Shown: piece after piece, positions 16,645-24,380 of the stretch
Layout: each line of letters begins with the position of its first letter
Numbering within the stretch: position 1 is the first letter of the stretch
NCBI GenBank assembly: GCA_016873295.1
Contig: VGXM01000027.1
Span: 1-39,429, forward strand
Direction: 5' to 3'
Length of the DNA: 39,429 nucleotides
Source: Phycisphaerae bacterium
Lineage (GTDB): Bacteria; Planctomycetota; Phycisphaerae; Phycisphaerales; UBA1924
Translations under genes and position numbers: made by a program
The notes under the pieces: generated by a model
Databases searched by the model: none
What the model saw: the letters and a program-made list of their open reading frames with translations, nothing else
Told to the model about the DNA's origin: nothing

Positions 16645-16694
16645 GAGGATCAGGGCCCGATGGCGCGGGCCCGGTCGGCGGTAGGGGCCCCGGC
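16645..16694 (-). pseudogene. duplicated, internally deleted fragment of the phosphohexomutase 3' end
   Basis: GAGGATCAGGGCCCGATGG and following bases match the last codons and stop of the gene at 18823. A block that in the gene encodes SILGDAA is missing, so the fragment reads APTADRARAIGP-stop instead of APTADRARSILGDAARAIGP. Similarity ends after about 50 bp. The fragment lies 25 bp from the left end of the repeat array at 16719. Confidence 0.6.
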
Positions 16695-16718
16695 GGCGGC
16701 TGTGGCGAATCCGAAACC

Positions 16719-17460
16719 AGTGGCGCGAGTCGGAAGTCCGTGGACGGATACGTCCCGGGTGCCACGGGTCATCGGGCGCTTCGCCCGTGGCACCCGCGGC
16801 GCCCGCCCGCGCCTTGGTGCGCGTTCTTCCAACCACGCCGGGTGCCACGACTGTGCCGCTCGGGGCACAGTCGTGCCGGTGGGGAGAGCACGACTGTTCG
16901 CCGAGCCGAACAGTCGTGGCACGGCGGGTGCCACGGGTCATCGGGCGCTTCGCCCGTGACCCGTGCGGCTGTTCGACGCCCGTCCTGACGCCGGCACGGG
17001 CGATCCGCAAGGCGGCTCGCCCGTGGCACCCGCGGCGCCCGCCCGCGCCTTTGTGCGTGTTCTTCCGACTCGCACGACGAGTGACGTGAGTCGGAAGTCC
17101 GTGGACGGATGCGTCCCGGGTGCCACGGGTCATCGGGCGCTTCGCCCGTGACCCGTGCGGCTGTTCGAGGCCGGTCCGGACGCCGGCACGGGCGACCGCC
17201 GGGCGGATCGCCCGTGGCACCCGCGGCGCCCGCCCGCGCCTTGGTGCGTGTTCTTCCGACTCGCACGACGAGTGACGTGAGTCGGAAGTCCGTGGACGGA
17301 GCTCTTCGGGTGCCACGGGTCATCGGGCGCTTCGCCCGATGACCCGTGCGGCTGTTCGAGGCCCGTCCGGACGCCGGCACGGGCGACCGCCGGGCGGATC
17401 GCCCGTGGCACCCGCGGCGCCCGCCCGCGCCTTGGTGCACGTTCTTCCGACTCGCACCAC
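16719..17460 (+). repeat. composite multi-hairpin repeat array, copies B1-B4
   Basis: This region fills the 0.9-kb gap after the peroxidase gene. B1 (16719-16849) has the same left end as copy A but is collapsed: the first arm of one hairpin is fused to the second arm of the next. B2 (16850-17077) has one tandem unit plus the CACGACTGTTCG hairpin and both larger hairpins. B3 and B4 are near-identical 191-bp units. Junctions are themselves inverted repeats (CTTCCGACTCGCAC ... GTGAGTCGGAAG). The constant core between hairpins is GGTGCCACG ... CGTGGCACCC. The array ends 1 bp before a -10-like box of the next gene. Confidence 0.9.
17086..17460 (+). repeat. two tandem 191-bp units (B3, B4)
   Basis: Units begin with GTGAGTCGGAAGTCCGTGG at 17086 and 17277, an exact 191-bp period, and end in CTTCCGACTCGCAC. 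They differ by a few bases, including a 2-base AT loss in one arm of the first hairpin of B3 (CGCCCGTGACCCGTG against CGCCCGATGACCCGTG in B4). Confidence 0.9.
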
Positions 17461-17466
17461 TAGGAT
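17461..17466 (+). promoter_or_regulatory. -10-like TAGGAT box 8 nt before a start codon
   Basis: TAGGAT starts directly after the repeat array and ends 8 nt before the ATG at 17475. If it is a promoter, its upstream part is supplied by the repeat end. Confidence 0.35.
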
Positions 17467-17474
17467 GACCCGAG

Positions 17475-18722
17475 ATGCACCAGGACCTGCTGGCACCGCC
17501 GAAGCTGACCGTCCGGACGTACGCGAAGTTCGTCTCAGGATTGTCGGTTCTTGCGGTCGTCATGGGCGTCGCCATGGCCGCCGCTGGATCGCTCACCCTC
17601 GGCGAGCTTGCGGGCAAGGCTGCGTTGATCGCGCTTCTGGCGACGGCGGCGGTCCTGGCCTACGCCGGGTTGATGCGGGTCGCCCGGCGTGCCCGCCCCG
17701 AGCGCATGCCGCTGATCCATGCCGCCGTGTCCGCGACGGGGATGATCGCCATGTTCGCCGTGTTCGGCTTGCTCCTGCGCGGCACAACCGCGTGGAGCGG
17801 GCAGCCGTTCACGTGGATGATCCCGGTCATGGTCGGCGTCACGCTGGCGATGGGGGGTTGGGGTCGGCGGGTGGGGGAGTCCATGCACTGCCCCAAGTGC
17901 GAGTATGAGTTCTGGTTCGACGTCGGGGCCGCCGCGCCGGACCGCTGCCCGGAATGCGGGCTGGCGTGGCTCGGGAAGCTCAGGAAGGGCAGGCGCGTGA
18001 GGTCGCCGAGGCTGGTGGCCGCGGGCGTCGCGCTGGCGCTCGGCGGGACACTGGTGCTGAACCAGGGCTTCTATCTGGGCGCCCTTGCGCCCCACCTTCC
18101 GACACCCGTGTTGTATGCCTCGTTGTATGTGTCGCCCCAGTCCACCTGCTCATCCTGGGACGAACTGGCGAAGCGAGCGCTGAGTCCTGGGTGGACCCGG
18201 ACCATGGGCGAGCGGGTGCTGCGAGCCCGCGGGAACACTCCGTTCGACTACGGCCCGAGTCGGTGGTTCGAGGCGATGGCCGCCGCCGGGAGCATCCCGC
18301 CCGACCTGAGCGGGCGGTTCTACCGGGAGGGGATCCGGGCGGAGTTGCGCGTGCCCGGGCGCGTGAAGGCCGGGGAGGCGTTCACGGCACAGTTGCGCAT
18401 GACGCGTGCGGCCTGGGGCTCGGCGCTGATGTTCGCCGGCTACGCCGTCGGCGACGAGGAGGCGCTGCTCGGGCGGCATCCGGAGCTGGTGTGGGCTCAC
18501 GAACTGGGCCCCGGCGGGTTCTTGCGGCATCGCGACGTGCTGGCCCACACGCTCCGCGCCGACCATCGCGGGGCGACTCGCGTGCGCGCGGTGTATTGGG
18601 TGGTCTACCAGCCGTCGTTCTGGGACGATTCGGCCTGGCGGCCCGACGGCACGCCGGTGGCGCCGAGCGGGGCGACGTGGTTCGAGCGGGTGGAGTTGGA
18701 GAAGACCGTGCGCGTCGAGTGA
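17475..18722 (+). CDS. membrane protein with central zinc ribbon, unknown function
   Basis: 415 residues. Four hydrophobic segments lie in the first 135 residues (about 20-42, 47-68, 85-105, 110-128). A zinc ribbon follows at 137-160 (CPKCEYEFWF ... DRCPECG), then another membrane helix (about 175-200) and a roughly 210-residue soluble C-terminal domain with two cysteine-poor beta-rich halves. The layout suggests ribbon inside and the large domain outside, or the reverse. I recognise no family. Together with the gene at 12265 it represents the zinc-ribbon membrane proteins frequent in this phylum. It converges on the phosphohexomutase gene. Confidence 0.78.
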   Translation: MHQDLLAPPKLTVRTYAKFVSGLSVLAVVMGVAMAAAGSLTLGELAGKAALIALLATAAVLAYAGLMRVARRARPERMPLIHAAVSATGMIAMFAVFGLLLRGTTAWSGQPFTWMIPVMVGVTLAMGGWGRRVGESMHCPKCEYEFWFDVGAAAPDRCPECGLAWLGKLRKGRRVRSPRLVAAGVALALGGTLVLNQGFYLGALAPHLPTPVLYASLYVSPQSTCSSWDELAKRALSPGWTRTMGERVLRARGNTPFDYGPSRWFEAMAAAGSIPPDLSGRFYREGIRAELRVPGRVKAGEAFTAQLRMTRAAWGSALMFAGYAVGDEEALLGRHPELVWAHELGPGGFLRHRDVLAHTLRADHRGATRVRAVYWVVYQPSFWDDSAWRPDGTPVAPSGATWFERVELEKTVRVE

Positions 18723-18822
18723 GCCGTCGCGAGCGTCACGCAGGCGCGGGACGCCCCGATGCACGCGCGAGTTGTGCTTGTGATCCGCGCGGGCGCCGCC
18801 AGGCCCTGGGCGGGGGAGAGGA

Positions 18823-20289
18823 TCAGGGCCCGATGGCGCGGGCGGCGTCGCCGAGGATGGACCGGGCCCGGTCGGCGGTGGGGGCCTCGGCGATCAGGCG
18901 CATGATGGGCTCGGTGTTGCTGGCCCGCACGTGCAGCCAGGCGCGCTCGAACCCGACGCGCACGCCGTCCTGCAGATCGAGGGGGCGGTCGCGGTACGCG
19001 GTCTTGAGCCTGCCGAGGGCCGGGAGCGCGTCCTCCTTGCGGGCCAGGCCGACCTTGCGCTTCTCGATGGCGTAGGCGGGCGTCGAGCGCACGAGTTCGG
19101 AGAGGGGCTTGCGGGTGCGGGCCATGAGGGCCAGCACGAGGGCCATGCCCGAGAGCGAGTCGCGGACGCAGGTGATGCGGGGCCAGATCACCCCGCCGTT
19201 GCCCTCCCCGCCCAGCACGCTCTTCTCGCGCTTCATGGCCTCGACGACGTTGGCCTCCCCCACGGCGGTGCGGACGACGCGGGCGCCGACGCGCGCCGCC
19301 ACGTCCTCGATCATGCGGCTGGTGGAGAGGTTGACCGCGAGCACGGACCCCTTGCGCACAACGCCCAGGTCGGCCAAGGCCATGGCGGCGAGCACCAGCG
19401 TGTACTCCTCGCCGACGTACCGCCCCTTCTCGTCGACCAGGGCGAGGCGGTCGGCGTCGGGGTCCTGGCAGAACCCGACGGCGGCGCGGGCCCGGCGCAC
19501 GCGGGCGCCCACGGGCCTCAGGTTCTCGGCCGTGGGCTCCGGCGCGTGCCAGAAGGGTTCGCCCGCCCGCTCGCCGACGGCGGTGACGCGGCAGCCGAGC
19601 GTCTCGGCGAGGAAGTCCGGGGCCACGGGCCCGCCGGCGCCGTTCACGCAATCGACCAGCACCGGCATGCGGCGCCCGCGGATGAGTCTCAGGACGCCCA
19701 GCTCGTCCATGGCGTCGCGCACGCCCCGCGCGTGGGCGTCGGTGGTCTGCATGGGGCCCTCGAACCCGACGCCGGACCAGGGACGGGCGCCGACGGCCCC
19801 GTCGTGGAAGCGGGCCACGATCTCCTCGGCGAGGGTCTTGGGAGGCGCGCAAGCGTCGACCCTGCCCGGCTTGAGGCCGCGTCGCCGGAGGAGGACCTTG
19901 AGCCCGTTCCACTCCTGGGGGTTGTGGCTGGCGGTGATCTGGAGGCCCGCGTCGGCGCCCTCGGCGTCGACGAGCACGCCCAGCGTGGGGGTCATGGCCA
20001 CGTGGGCCGGGAGCACGTCGCACCCGGCGCTCTTGAGCCCCGCCGACGCCGCGTCGAAGAGCATGTCGCCCCCGATCCGCCCGTCGAAGCCCAGCACCAC
20101 GCGGACGCGCCCGGGCCCGAAGGTCCCGGCGTGGGCCCTGGCGTCCCACCGGGGCGCGGGCGAGCCGGCCCGCTCCATGAGCCACGCCCCGACGGCGGCG
20201 GCGTAGCGGACGGCCAGCTCGGCGGTCAGGCTCGCGCCCACGATCCCGCGCAGCCCGCTCACCCCCAGCATCAACGGCGCGTTCGGCAT
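18823..20289 (-). CDS. glmM: phosphohexomutase (phosphoglucosamine/phosphomannomutase family)
   Basis: 488 residues; GlmM is usually 440-450. It moves phosphate between C1 and C6 of a hexose(amine) phosphate; if GlmM, it makes glucosamine-1-P for UDP-GlcNAc. The catalytic phosphoserine loop is ITASHNPQEWNG, the magnesium loop is DPDADRLALVD, the sugar loop is GEGNGGVIWP, and the phosphate-binding C-terminal loop is RASNTEPIMRLIAEA. GEGNGG (GEGxGG rather than GEMSGH or GEQSGH) and the N-terminal SGLRGIVG leave substrate choice between GlcN-6-P, Man-6-P and Glc-6-P open, so the symbol is tentative. The start is divergent from the pterin enzyme gene, with a TAACCT box 9 nt upstream. Confidence 0.85.
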   Translation of the reverse strand: MPNAPLMLGVSGLRGIVGASLTAELAVRYAAAVGAWLMERAGSPAPRWDARAHAGTFGPGRVRVVLGFDGRIGGDMLFDAASAGLKSAGCDVLPAHVAMTPTLGVLVDAEGADAGLQITASHNPQEWNGLKVLLRRRGLKPGRVDACAPPKTLAEEIVARFHDGAVGARPWSGVGFEGPMQTTDAHARGVRDAMDELGVLRLIRGRRMPVLVDCVNGAGGPVAPDFLAETLGCRVTAVGERAGEPFWHAPEPTAENLRPVGARVRRARAAVGFCQDPDADRLALVDEKGRYVGEEYTLVLAAMALADLGVVRKGSVLAVNLSTSRMIEDVAARVGARVVRTAVGEANVVEAMKREKSVLGGEGNGGVIWPRITCVRDSLSGMALVLALMARTRKPLSELVRSTPAYAIEKRKVGLARKEDALPALGRLKTAYRDRPLDLQDGVRVGFERAWLHVRASNTEPIMRLIAEAPTADRARSILGDAARAIGP

Positions 20290-20298
20290 AGGACCCGC

Positions 20299-20304
20299 AG
20301 GTTA
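20299..20304 (-). promoter_or_regulatory. -10-like TAACCT box 9 nt before the phosphohexomutase start
   Basis: TAACCT on the minus strand ends 9 nt before the ATG at 20289. It shares a 45-bp divergent region with the pterin enzyme promoter. Confidence 0.4.
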
Positions 20305-20322
20305 GGTGCCCCCGACCCCGCT

Positions 20323-20328
20323 TACCCT
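20323..20328 (+). promoter_or_regulatory. -10-like TACCCT box 6 nt before the pterin enzyme start
   Basis: TACCCT ends 6 nt before the ATG at 20335, with no Shine-Dalgarno. The match to TATAAT is modest. Confidence 0.3.
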
Positions 20329-20334
20329 CACCCC

Positions 20335-20724
20335 ATGTACCGCGTCCGCATCCAGGGCGAGTTCTGCGCCGCCCACGCGATCACGATCCGGGGCCAGCGC
20401 GAGCCGGTCCACGGGCACAACTGGCGCGTGACGCTGACGGCGGCGGGTCCGGAGCTGGACGCCGACGGGCTGCTGGTGGACTTCCACGCCCTGCAAGGGG
20501 CCCTGCTCACCGTGCTCAAGTCGATGGACACCAAGGACTTGAACACGATGGAGCCGTTCCGGCGCGTCAACCCCACGGCCGAGCACGTGGCCCGCCACAT
20601 CCACGATGAAATGCGCCGGGGGGCCCGAATACCGAACGCCGTACGAATCGAGTCGGTGGAAGTGACGGAATCCCCCGGGTGCTCGGCGGTGTACGCTCCC
20701 TCGGGCGGGTCCGAGAGCCGATAG
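20335..20724 (+). CDS. PTPS-III-type pterin synthase (QueD-fold; probable FolB bypass)
   Basis: 129 residues, the size of 6-pyruvoyl/6-carboxy-tetrahydropterin synthases. Zinc ligands His14, His26 and His28 are present (CAAHAITIRG ... EPVHGHNW). The catalytic Cys normally four residues before HGH is Arg here, and Glu23 sits in the ExxHGH arrangement. That is the PTPS-III signature: the variant makes 6-hydroxymethyl-dihydropterin from dihydroneopterin triphosphate, replacing FolB in folate synthesis, and is known from folB-less bacteria including planctomycetes. The C-terminal ESVEVTESPGCSAVY carries the usual Glu of the pterin pocket. So it is more likely a folate enzyme than the queuosine enzyme QueD. 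ppk1 follows 63 nt downstream. Confidence 0.82.
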   Translation: MYRVRIQGEFCAAHAITIRGQREPVHGHNWRVTLTAAGPELDADGLLVDFHALQGALLTVLKSMDTKDLNTMEPFRRVNPTAEHVARHIHDEMRRGARIPNAVRIESVEVTESPGCSAVYAPSGGSESR

Positions 20725-20787
20725 AGGGGTGGGGCCCGAACCCGGGCCCGCCGGGCTCCGAAGTACGGCTATCCACAAGGTCTTTCC

Positions 20788-23034
20788 GTGTCCCAAGCTG
20801 CCCGCCGCAAGCTCGATCGTCCATCGTCACCGCTCCCCCGGCTGTCCGGGGTGAAGGGTGCGCCGCCGGTGCGTTCGGAGGCGGCCCCGCCCGCGGACCT
20901 GCTGGGGGCGGGGGAGGAGCCGCGGTACCTGGACCGGGACGCGTCATGGCTGGCGTTCAACGGTCGCGTGCTGGCGCAGGCGGCGGACGCCTCGCTGCCG
21001 CTGCTGGAGCGGGCCAAGTTCCTGGCCATCTTCACGAGCAACCTGGACGAGTTCTTCATGAAGCGGGCGGCGCTCATCAAGCGCCAGGCGGTGGCGGGGG
21101 TCGAGACGCCCAACCCCGCGGGCCTGACGCCCCGGGAGCAGCTGGCCCAGATCCGGCGGATTGTGCTGGAGCAGCAGAGCGAGCAAGCACGGATCTTCGT
21201 GCAGGAGATCCGCCCGGCCCTGGGCGAGGCGGGGATCCACCTGCTGCGCTGGGCGGACCTGTCGGCGCGGGAGCGGGAGTGGGCGGGCGGGTGGTTTCGC
21301 GATCACGTCTTCCCGGCGCTCACGCCCTTGGCGGTGGACCCGGGGCACCGCTTCCCGTTCATCTCGAACCTGTCGGAGAACTTCGCGCTCCTGGCGGAGG
21401 TGGCGGGCAACGGCGGGCCTCACTTCGCGCGCGTGAAGATCGCGGGCACGTTCCAACGCTACGTGCCCCTGCCGGGGCAGTCGCGCGTGCCCGAGCGCCT
21501 GGTCTCGATGGACGAGCTGATCCGGGCCCACCTGGCGGACCTGTTCCCCGGGACGACGATCTCGGGCATCACGCACTTCCGGGTAACGCGTTCGGCGGGC
21601 GTGCAGCGCGAGGAGCTCTTCGAGGACCAGGACGCGTCGATGATCGAGTCGGTGGAGGCGGAGCTGAAGCAGCGGCGCTTCGCCAGGCCCGTGCGCCTGG
21701 AGATCGAGCCCGACCCGCCGCGGGAGATCCTGCGGCGGCTGCTGGACCGCCTGCGCCTGGAGCCCAGCGACGTGTACGAGCAGGCGGGGCTCATCGAGTA
21801 CTCCGAGCTCCACGAGATCGCGGACCTGGACCGCCCGGACCTCAAGCACCGCCCGTGGCGGGGCGTGACGCCGGCGGCCCTGCGCCAGCCGCGGAGCAGC
21901 GTGTTCGCGGCGATCCGGAAGCGGGACATCCTGCTGCACCACCCCTACGAGAGCTTCTCGGCGTCGGTGGAGCGGTTCATCGCCGCCGCCGCCGCCGACC
22001 CCGATGTGGTGGCGATCAAGCAGACCCTGTACCGCACCAGCCGGGACTCGCCCTTCATCGAGTCGCTGATCAAGGCGGCGGAGAGCGGCAAGACCGTCGC
22101 GTGCCTGGTGGAACTGCGGGCCCGCTTCGACGAGGGGCGGAACGTGCGCTTCGCCCGGCAGCTGGAGAAGGCGGGCGTGCACGTGGCGTACGGGGTGGTG
22201 GGGCTCAAGACGCACAGCAAGACCAGCCTGGTCGTGCGGCGCGAGCCCCGGGGGCTGCGCTGCTACGCCCACATCGGCACGGGCAACTACCACCCCAGGA
22301 CCGCCCAGCTCTACACCGACGTGGGCATCCTGACCGCCGACCCCGAGATCACGGGCGACCTGGTCACGCTCTTCAACGCCCTGACGGGCGTGGCGGGCCC
22401 GCAGGAGTTCCAGCACCTCCTGGTCGCGCCCTTCAACATGCGCGAGCGGTTCGAGCGCCTGATCGACCGCGAGATCGAGCACGCGCGGGCGGCCCGCGAG
22501 GGCGGGGGCCCGGGCGGGCGCATCGTCGCCAAGCTCAACTCGCTGGAGGACAAGCGCCTCACCGACCGCCTGTACCGGGCCTCGCGGGAGGGCGTGCGGA
22601 TCACCCTGATCGTGCGCGGGTTCTGCTGCCTCCGCCCCGGCGTCCCCGGGCTCAGCGACAACATCCGCGTCATCAGCGTCGTGGGGCGCTTCCTCGAGCA
22701 TTCACGCATCTTCCACTTCGGCGCGGGGCGCGAGAACCCCCTCGAGGGCGAGTGGTACATCGGCTCCGCCGACTGGATGTACCGCAACCTGAACACGCGC
22801 GTGGAGTGCATCATGCCCGTGCGCGAGCCCGAGTGCCGCCGGCGGCTGGCGGAGATCCTCGAGATCAACCTCCAGGACCAGCGCTTCGCCTGGGACATGT
22901 ACGCCGACGGGTCCTACCTGCGCCGCGCCCCAGCCCCGGGCGCCGACCCCGAGTCCCCCGCGGCGGGCGGCACGTTCGAGTCGCTCCTGCGACTGGCGTC
23001 TCGCGACGCCGCGGGCCCGCCCGGACGCGCCTAG
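20788..23034 (+). CDS. ppk1: polyphosphate kinase 1
   Basis: 748 residues from a GTG start with AAGG upstream. It polymerises ATP gamma-phosphate into polyphosphate. Domains in order: N domain with YLDRDASWLAFNGRVLAQA and FLAIFTSNLDEFFMKR; head domain; C1 with DPDVVAIKQTLYRTS and KTHSKTSLVVRRE, whose His476 is the phosphorylated residue; GTGNYHPRTAQLYTD; C2 with RGFCCLRPGVPGLSDNIRV and IGSADWMYRNLNTRVE. All catalytic elements are intact. The first 48 residues are an extra Pro/Arg-rich extension. The stop overlaps the stop of the convergent gene by three bases. It is usually induced by phosphate or stress signals; no Pho box was recognised. Confidence 0.96.
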   Translation: MSQAARRKLDRPSSPLPRLSGVKGAPPVRSEAAPPADLLGAGEEPRYLDRDASWLAFNGRVLAQAADASLPLLERAKFLAIFTSNLDEFFMKRAALIKRQAVAGVETPNPAGLTPREQLAQIRRIVLEQQSEQARIFVQEIRPALGEAGIHLLRWADLSAREREWAGGWFRDHVFPALTPLAVDPGHRFPFISNLSENFALLAEVAGNGGPHFARVKIAGTFQRYVPLPGQSRVPERLVSMDELIRAHLADLFPGTTISGITHFRVTRSAGVQREELFEDQDASMIESVEAELKQRRFARPVRLEIEPDPPREILRRLLDRLRLEPSDVYEQAGLIEYSELHEIADLDRPDLKHRPWRGVTPAALRQPRSSVFAAIRKRDILLHHPYESFSASVERFIAAAAADPDVVAIKQTLYRTSRDSPFIESLIKAAESGKTVACLVELRARFDEGRNVRFARQLEKAGVHVAYGVVGLKTHSKTSLVVRREPRGLRCYAHIGTGNYHPRTAQLYTDVGILTADPEITGDLVTLFNALTGVAGPQEFQHLLVAPFNMRERFERLIDREIEHARAAREGGGPGGRIVAKLNSLEDKRLTDRLYRASREGVRITLIVRGFCCLRPGVPGLSDNIRVISVVGRFLEHSRIFHFGAGRENPLEGEWYIGSADWMYRNLNTRVECIMPVREPECRRRLAEILEINLQDQRFAWDMYADGSYLRRAPAPGADPESPAAGGTFESLLRLASRDAAGPPGRA

Positions 23035-23639
23035 ACCGACCAACTGACCATCCGAAGCGTCGGGCCGCAGATCGCGCGGACCGACCGCTCCAGCTCGCGC
23101 ACCTTCGAGACGCGGTAGATCAGGCGTTCGAACTCCTGCCCGTCGTCGGGGACGGCGTGGAGCCCGATCACCACGCTCAACTGCGAGAGCCCGAAGTAGT
23201 AGGGGAATTGAAAGTCGTCGATGCAGGCGTCGTGCGGGCCGATCTCGATGCGAAGGTCCATCATGCGGCAGTTGCCCAGAACTTTCGCGGGGACCTCGCG
23301 GTGGATCGCCTCCGCCAGCTCCTCGACCACCGGCGTGACGGCGGCGGCGCCCACCGTGCCGTACCGGCCGATGTACCCGGCCACGTCCTCGATCGACAGG
23401 GGGCCTTTCAGGTAATCGGCCTGCTGGTCATGGATCTCGTCGAGCGGACCGCCGTCGTCGTGCGGCTCCTGGTCGCGCCAGAGGATCAGGAACCGCTCCC
23501 AGGCACGGTCCATGTGGTTCATCCCGGAGGCGGAGCGGAAGCGATCCACGCGCAAGCGCCGCGACAGGTCGTGGAACACCTTCGCCGGTGGGCGTTCGAG
23601 TTCCTCCGCGAACATCCAGACATAGGTCTGCTGGCTCAT
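23031..23639 (-). CDS. hypothetical cytoplasmic protein
   Basis: 202 residues, ATG preceded by GGAGCAAGG. The composition is that of a folded soluble protein, with no signal peptide or membrane helix. The first half is helical and Asp/Arg-rich (VFHDLSRRLRVDRF, MDRAWERFLILWRDQ), the second more mixed with an aromatic patch (FQFPYYFGLSQLSVVIGLHA). I do not recognise a family or catalytic motif. It is convergent with ppk1, sharing stop-codon bases, which argues that both stops are in their original place. Confidence 0.75.
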   Translation of the reverse strand: MSQQTYVWMFAEELERPPAKVFHDLSRRLRVDRFRSASGMNHMDRAWERFLILWRDQEPHDDGGPLDEIHDQQADYLKGPLSIEDVAGYIGRYGTVGAAAVTPVVEELAEAIHREVPAKVLGNCRMMDLRIEIGPHDACIDDFQFPYYFGLSQLSVVIGLHAVPDDGQEFERLIYRVSKVRELERSVRAICGPTLRMVSWSV

Positions 23640-23715
23640 CGTGCCTTGCTCCCGTCAGGGCGGCATGGTCGCCAGGACCCCCATGACCGTCGTGTAGGTC
23701 AGGAGGCCCGACACA

Positions 23716-23802
23716 GGCGAACCATACGAGCCGATGGAGCGCCGCAACCCGACCACGCGCGCCGGCGTCATAACGCCCGTGCGCGAGCCCGGACGCCGTC
23801 GA
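23716..23802 (+). pseudogene. possible remnant of a ppk1-like sequence
   Basis: In one frame this reads [20 protein letters not shown] then [10 protein letters not shown]. ppk1 residues near its C-terminus read EWYIGSADWMYRNLNTRVEC then IMPVREPECRRRL. A 17-base stretch, GCCCGTGCGCGAGCCCG, is identical in both. Flanking similarity fades quickly, so chance in G+C-rich DNA cannot be excluded. Confidence 0.25.
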
Positions 23803-23934
23803 CGCCTCTCGCCGGGTGCTGGCCGAGCACGGGAACATGTCGTCGGCAACGCTCCGGTTCATCCTCGATCGCCTGAGGGGTTCGGGCCGGGGCTGGTGAT
23901 CGAGGGGGCGATCCTGGGGCGGGGCTGACGGCGG

Positions 23935-24125
23935 GTGCCAGAAAAAACGACGGGTCCGGAGCAGAGCCCCAGACCCGCCGGTGGTGTAGAACAGGCCGCG
24001 TTGGGAGCGTGGCGCGGATCGACCGCCCCCGCCCGCGACCACCCCGACCCCCCTGGGCCGGGCGTGGTGCGCGAACAGGGCGTGCCCCGGCGCTCGATCG
24101 CCGAAACACGACCCCGCTCACGATT
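23935..24125 (-). ncRNA. candidate structured small RNA, unknown family
   Basis: On the minus strand a long foldable segment runs into a strong intrinsic terminator, with no open frame or gene upstream. The pairing 24089-24101 with 24014-24027 (12 of 13 positions, one bulge) encloses a central hairpin at 24034-24073 (CGCG.CACCAC...GTGGT.CGCG plus an inner GCCCGGCCC/GGGTCGGG stem). The terminator follows at 23942-23980. A CATAGT box lies near 24125-24130. I saw none of the conserved cores of SRP RNA, tmRNA or RNase P RNA; a 6S-like rod is conceivable but unproven. Confidence 0.45.
23942..23980 (-). terminator. strong intrinsic terminator
   Basis: A 15-bp stem (CGGC GGGTCTGGGGC paired with GCTCCGGACCC GTCG, a few G-T pairs), 3-nt loop TCT, then TTTTTT. 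It reads only on the minus strand. The six-T run is exceptional in this G+C-rich window. Confidence 0.85.
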
Positions 24126-24380
24126 CACTATGCCACAGAACCACGGAAACGCCCACCCAAGACGGCGATGGACGCAGATATTCTGACGACGATCTCACCG
24201 GATTCCGTACATCACCCTAGCGGCCGGCGGGCGCCGAAAGCGAGTTGGGATCCCCCCTGACAATCTCGGACCTTGGCGGGCGGCCCGAGCCGCTCCGGGG
24301 CGGGCGCTAAAGTAGGTCCCTGACGGGCCGTCGGAGGGCCGGCGGGGGGTCTGGGCCGCACTCGCCGAGGGAGGATCACG

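Noticed and set aside
18723..18822. Repeat of the glmM-tail type near its own stop
   Set aside because: The match at 18818 onward is the gene's own 3' end; only 16645-16694 is a second copy.
20679..23876. Plus-strand 1065-codon open frame over ppk1
   Set aside because: Arg/Gly/Pro-rich shadow of ppk1 in another frame; G+C-rich DNA yields many of these.
23935..24125. Assignment of the structured RNA as SRP RNA, tmRNA or RNase P RNA
   Set aside because: Conserved cores expected for each (such as GGTCAGG...GGAAGCAGCC for SRP RNA, a tRNA-like end for tmRNA) were not found.
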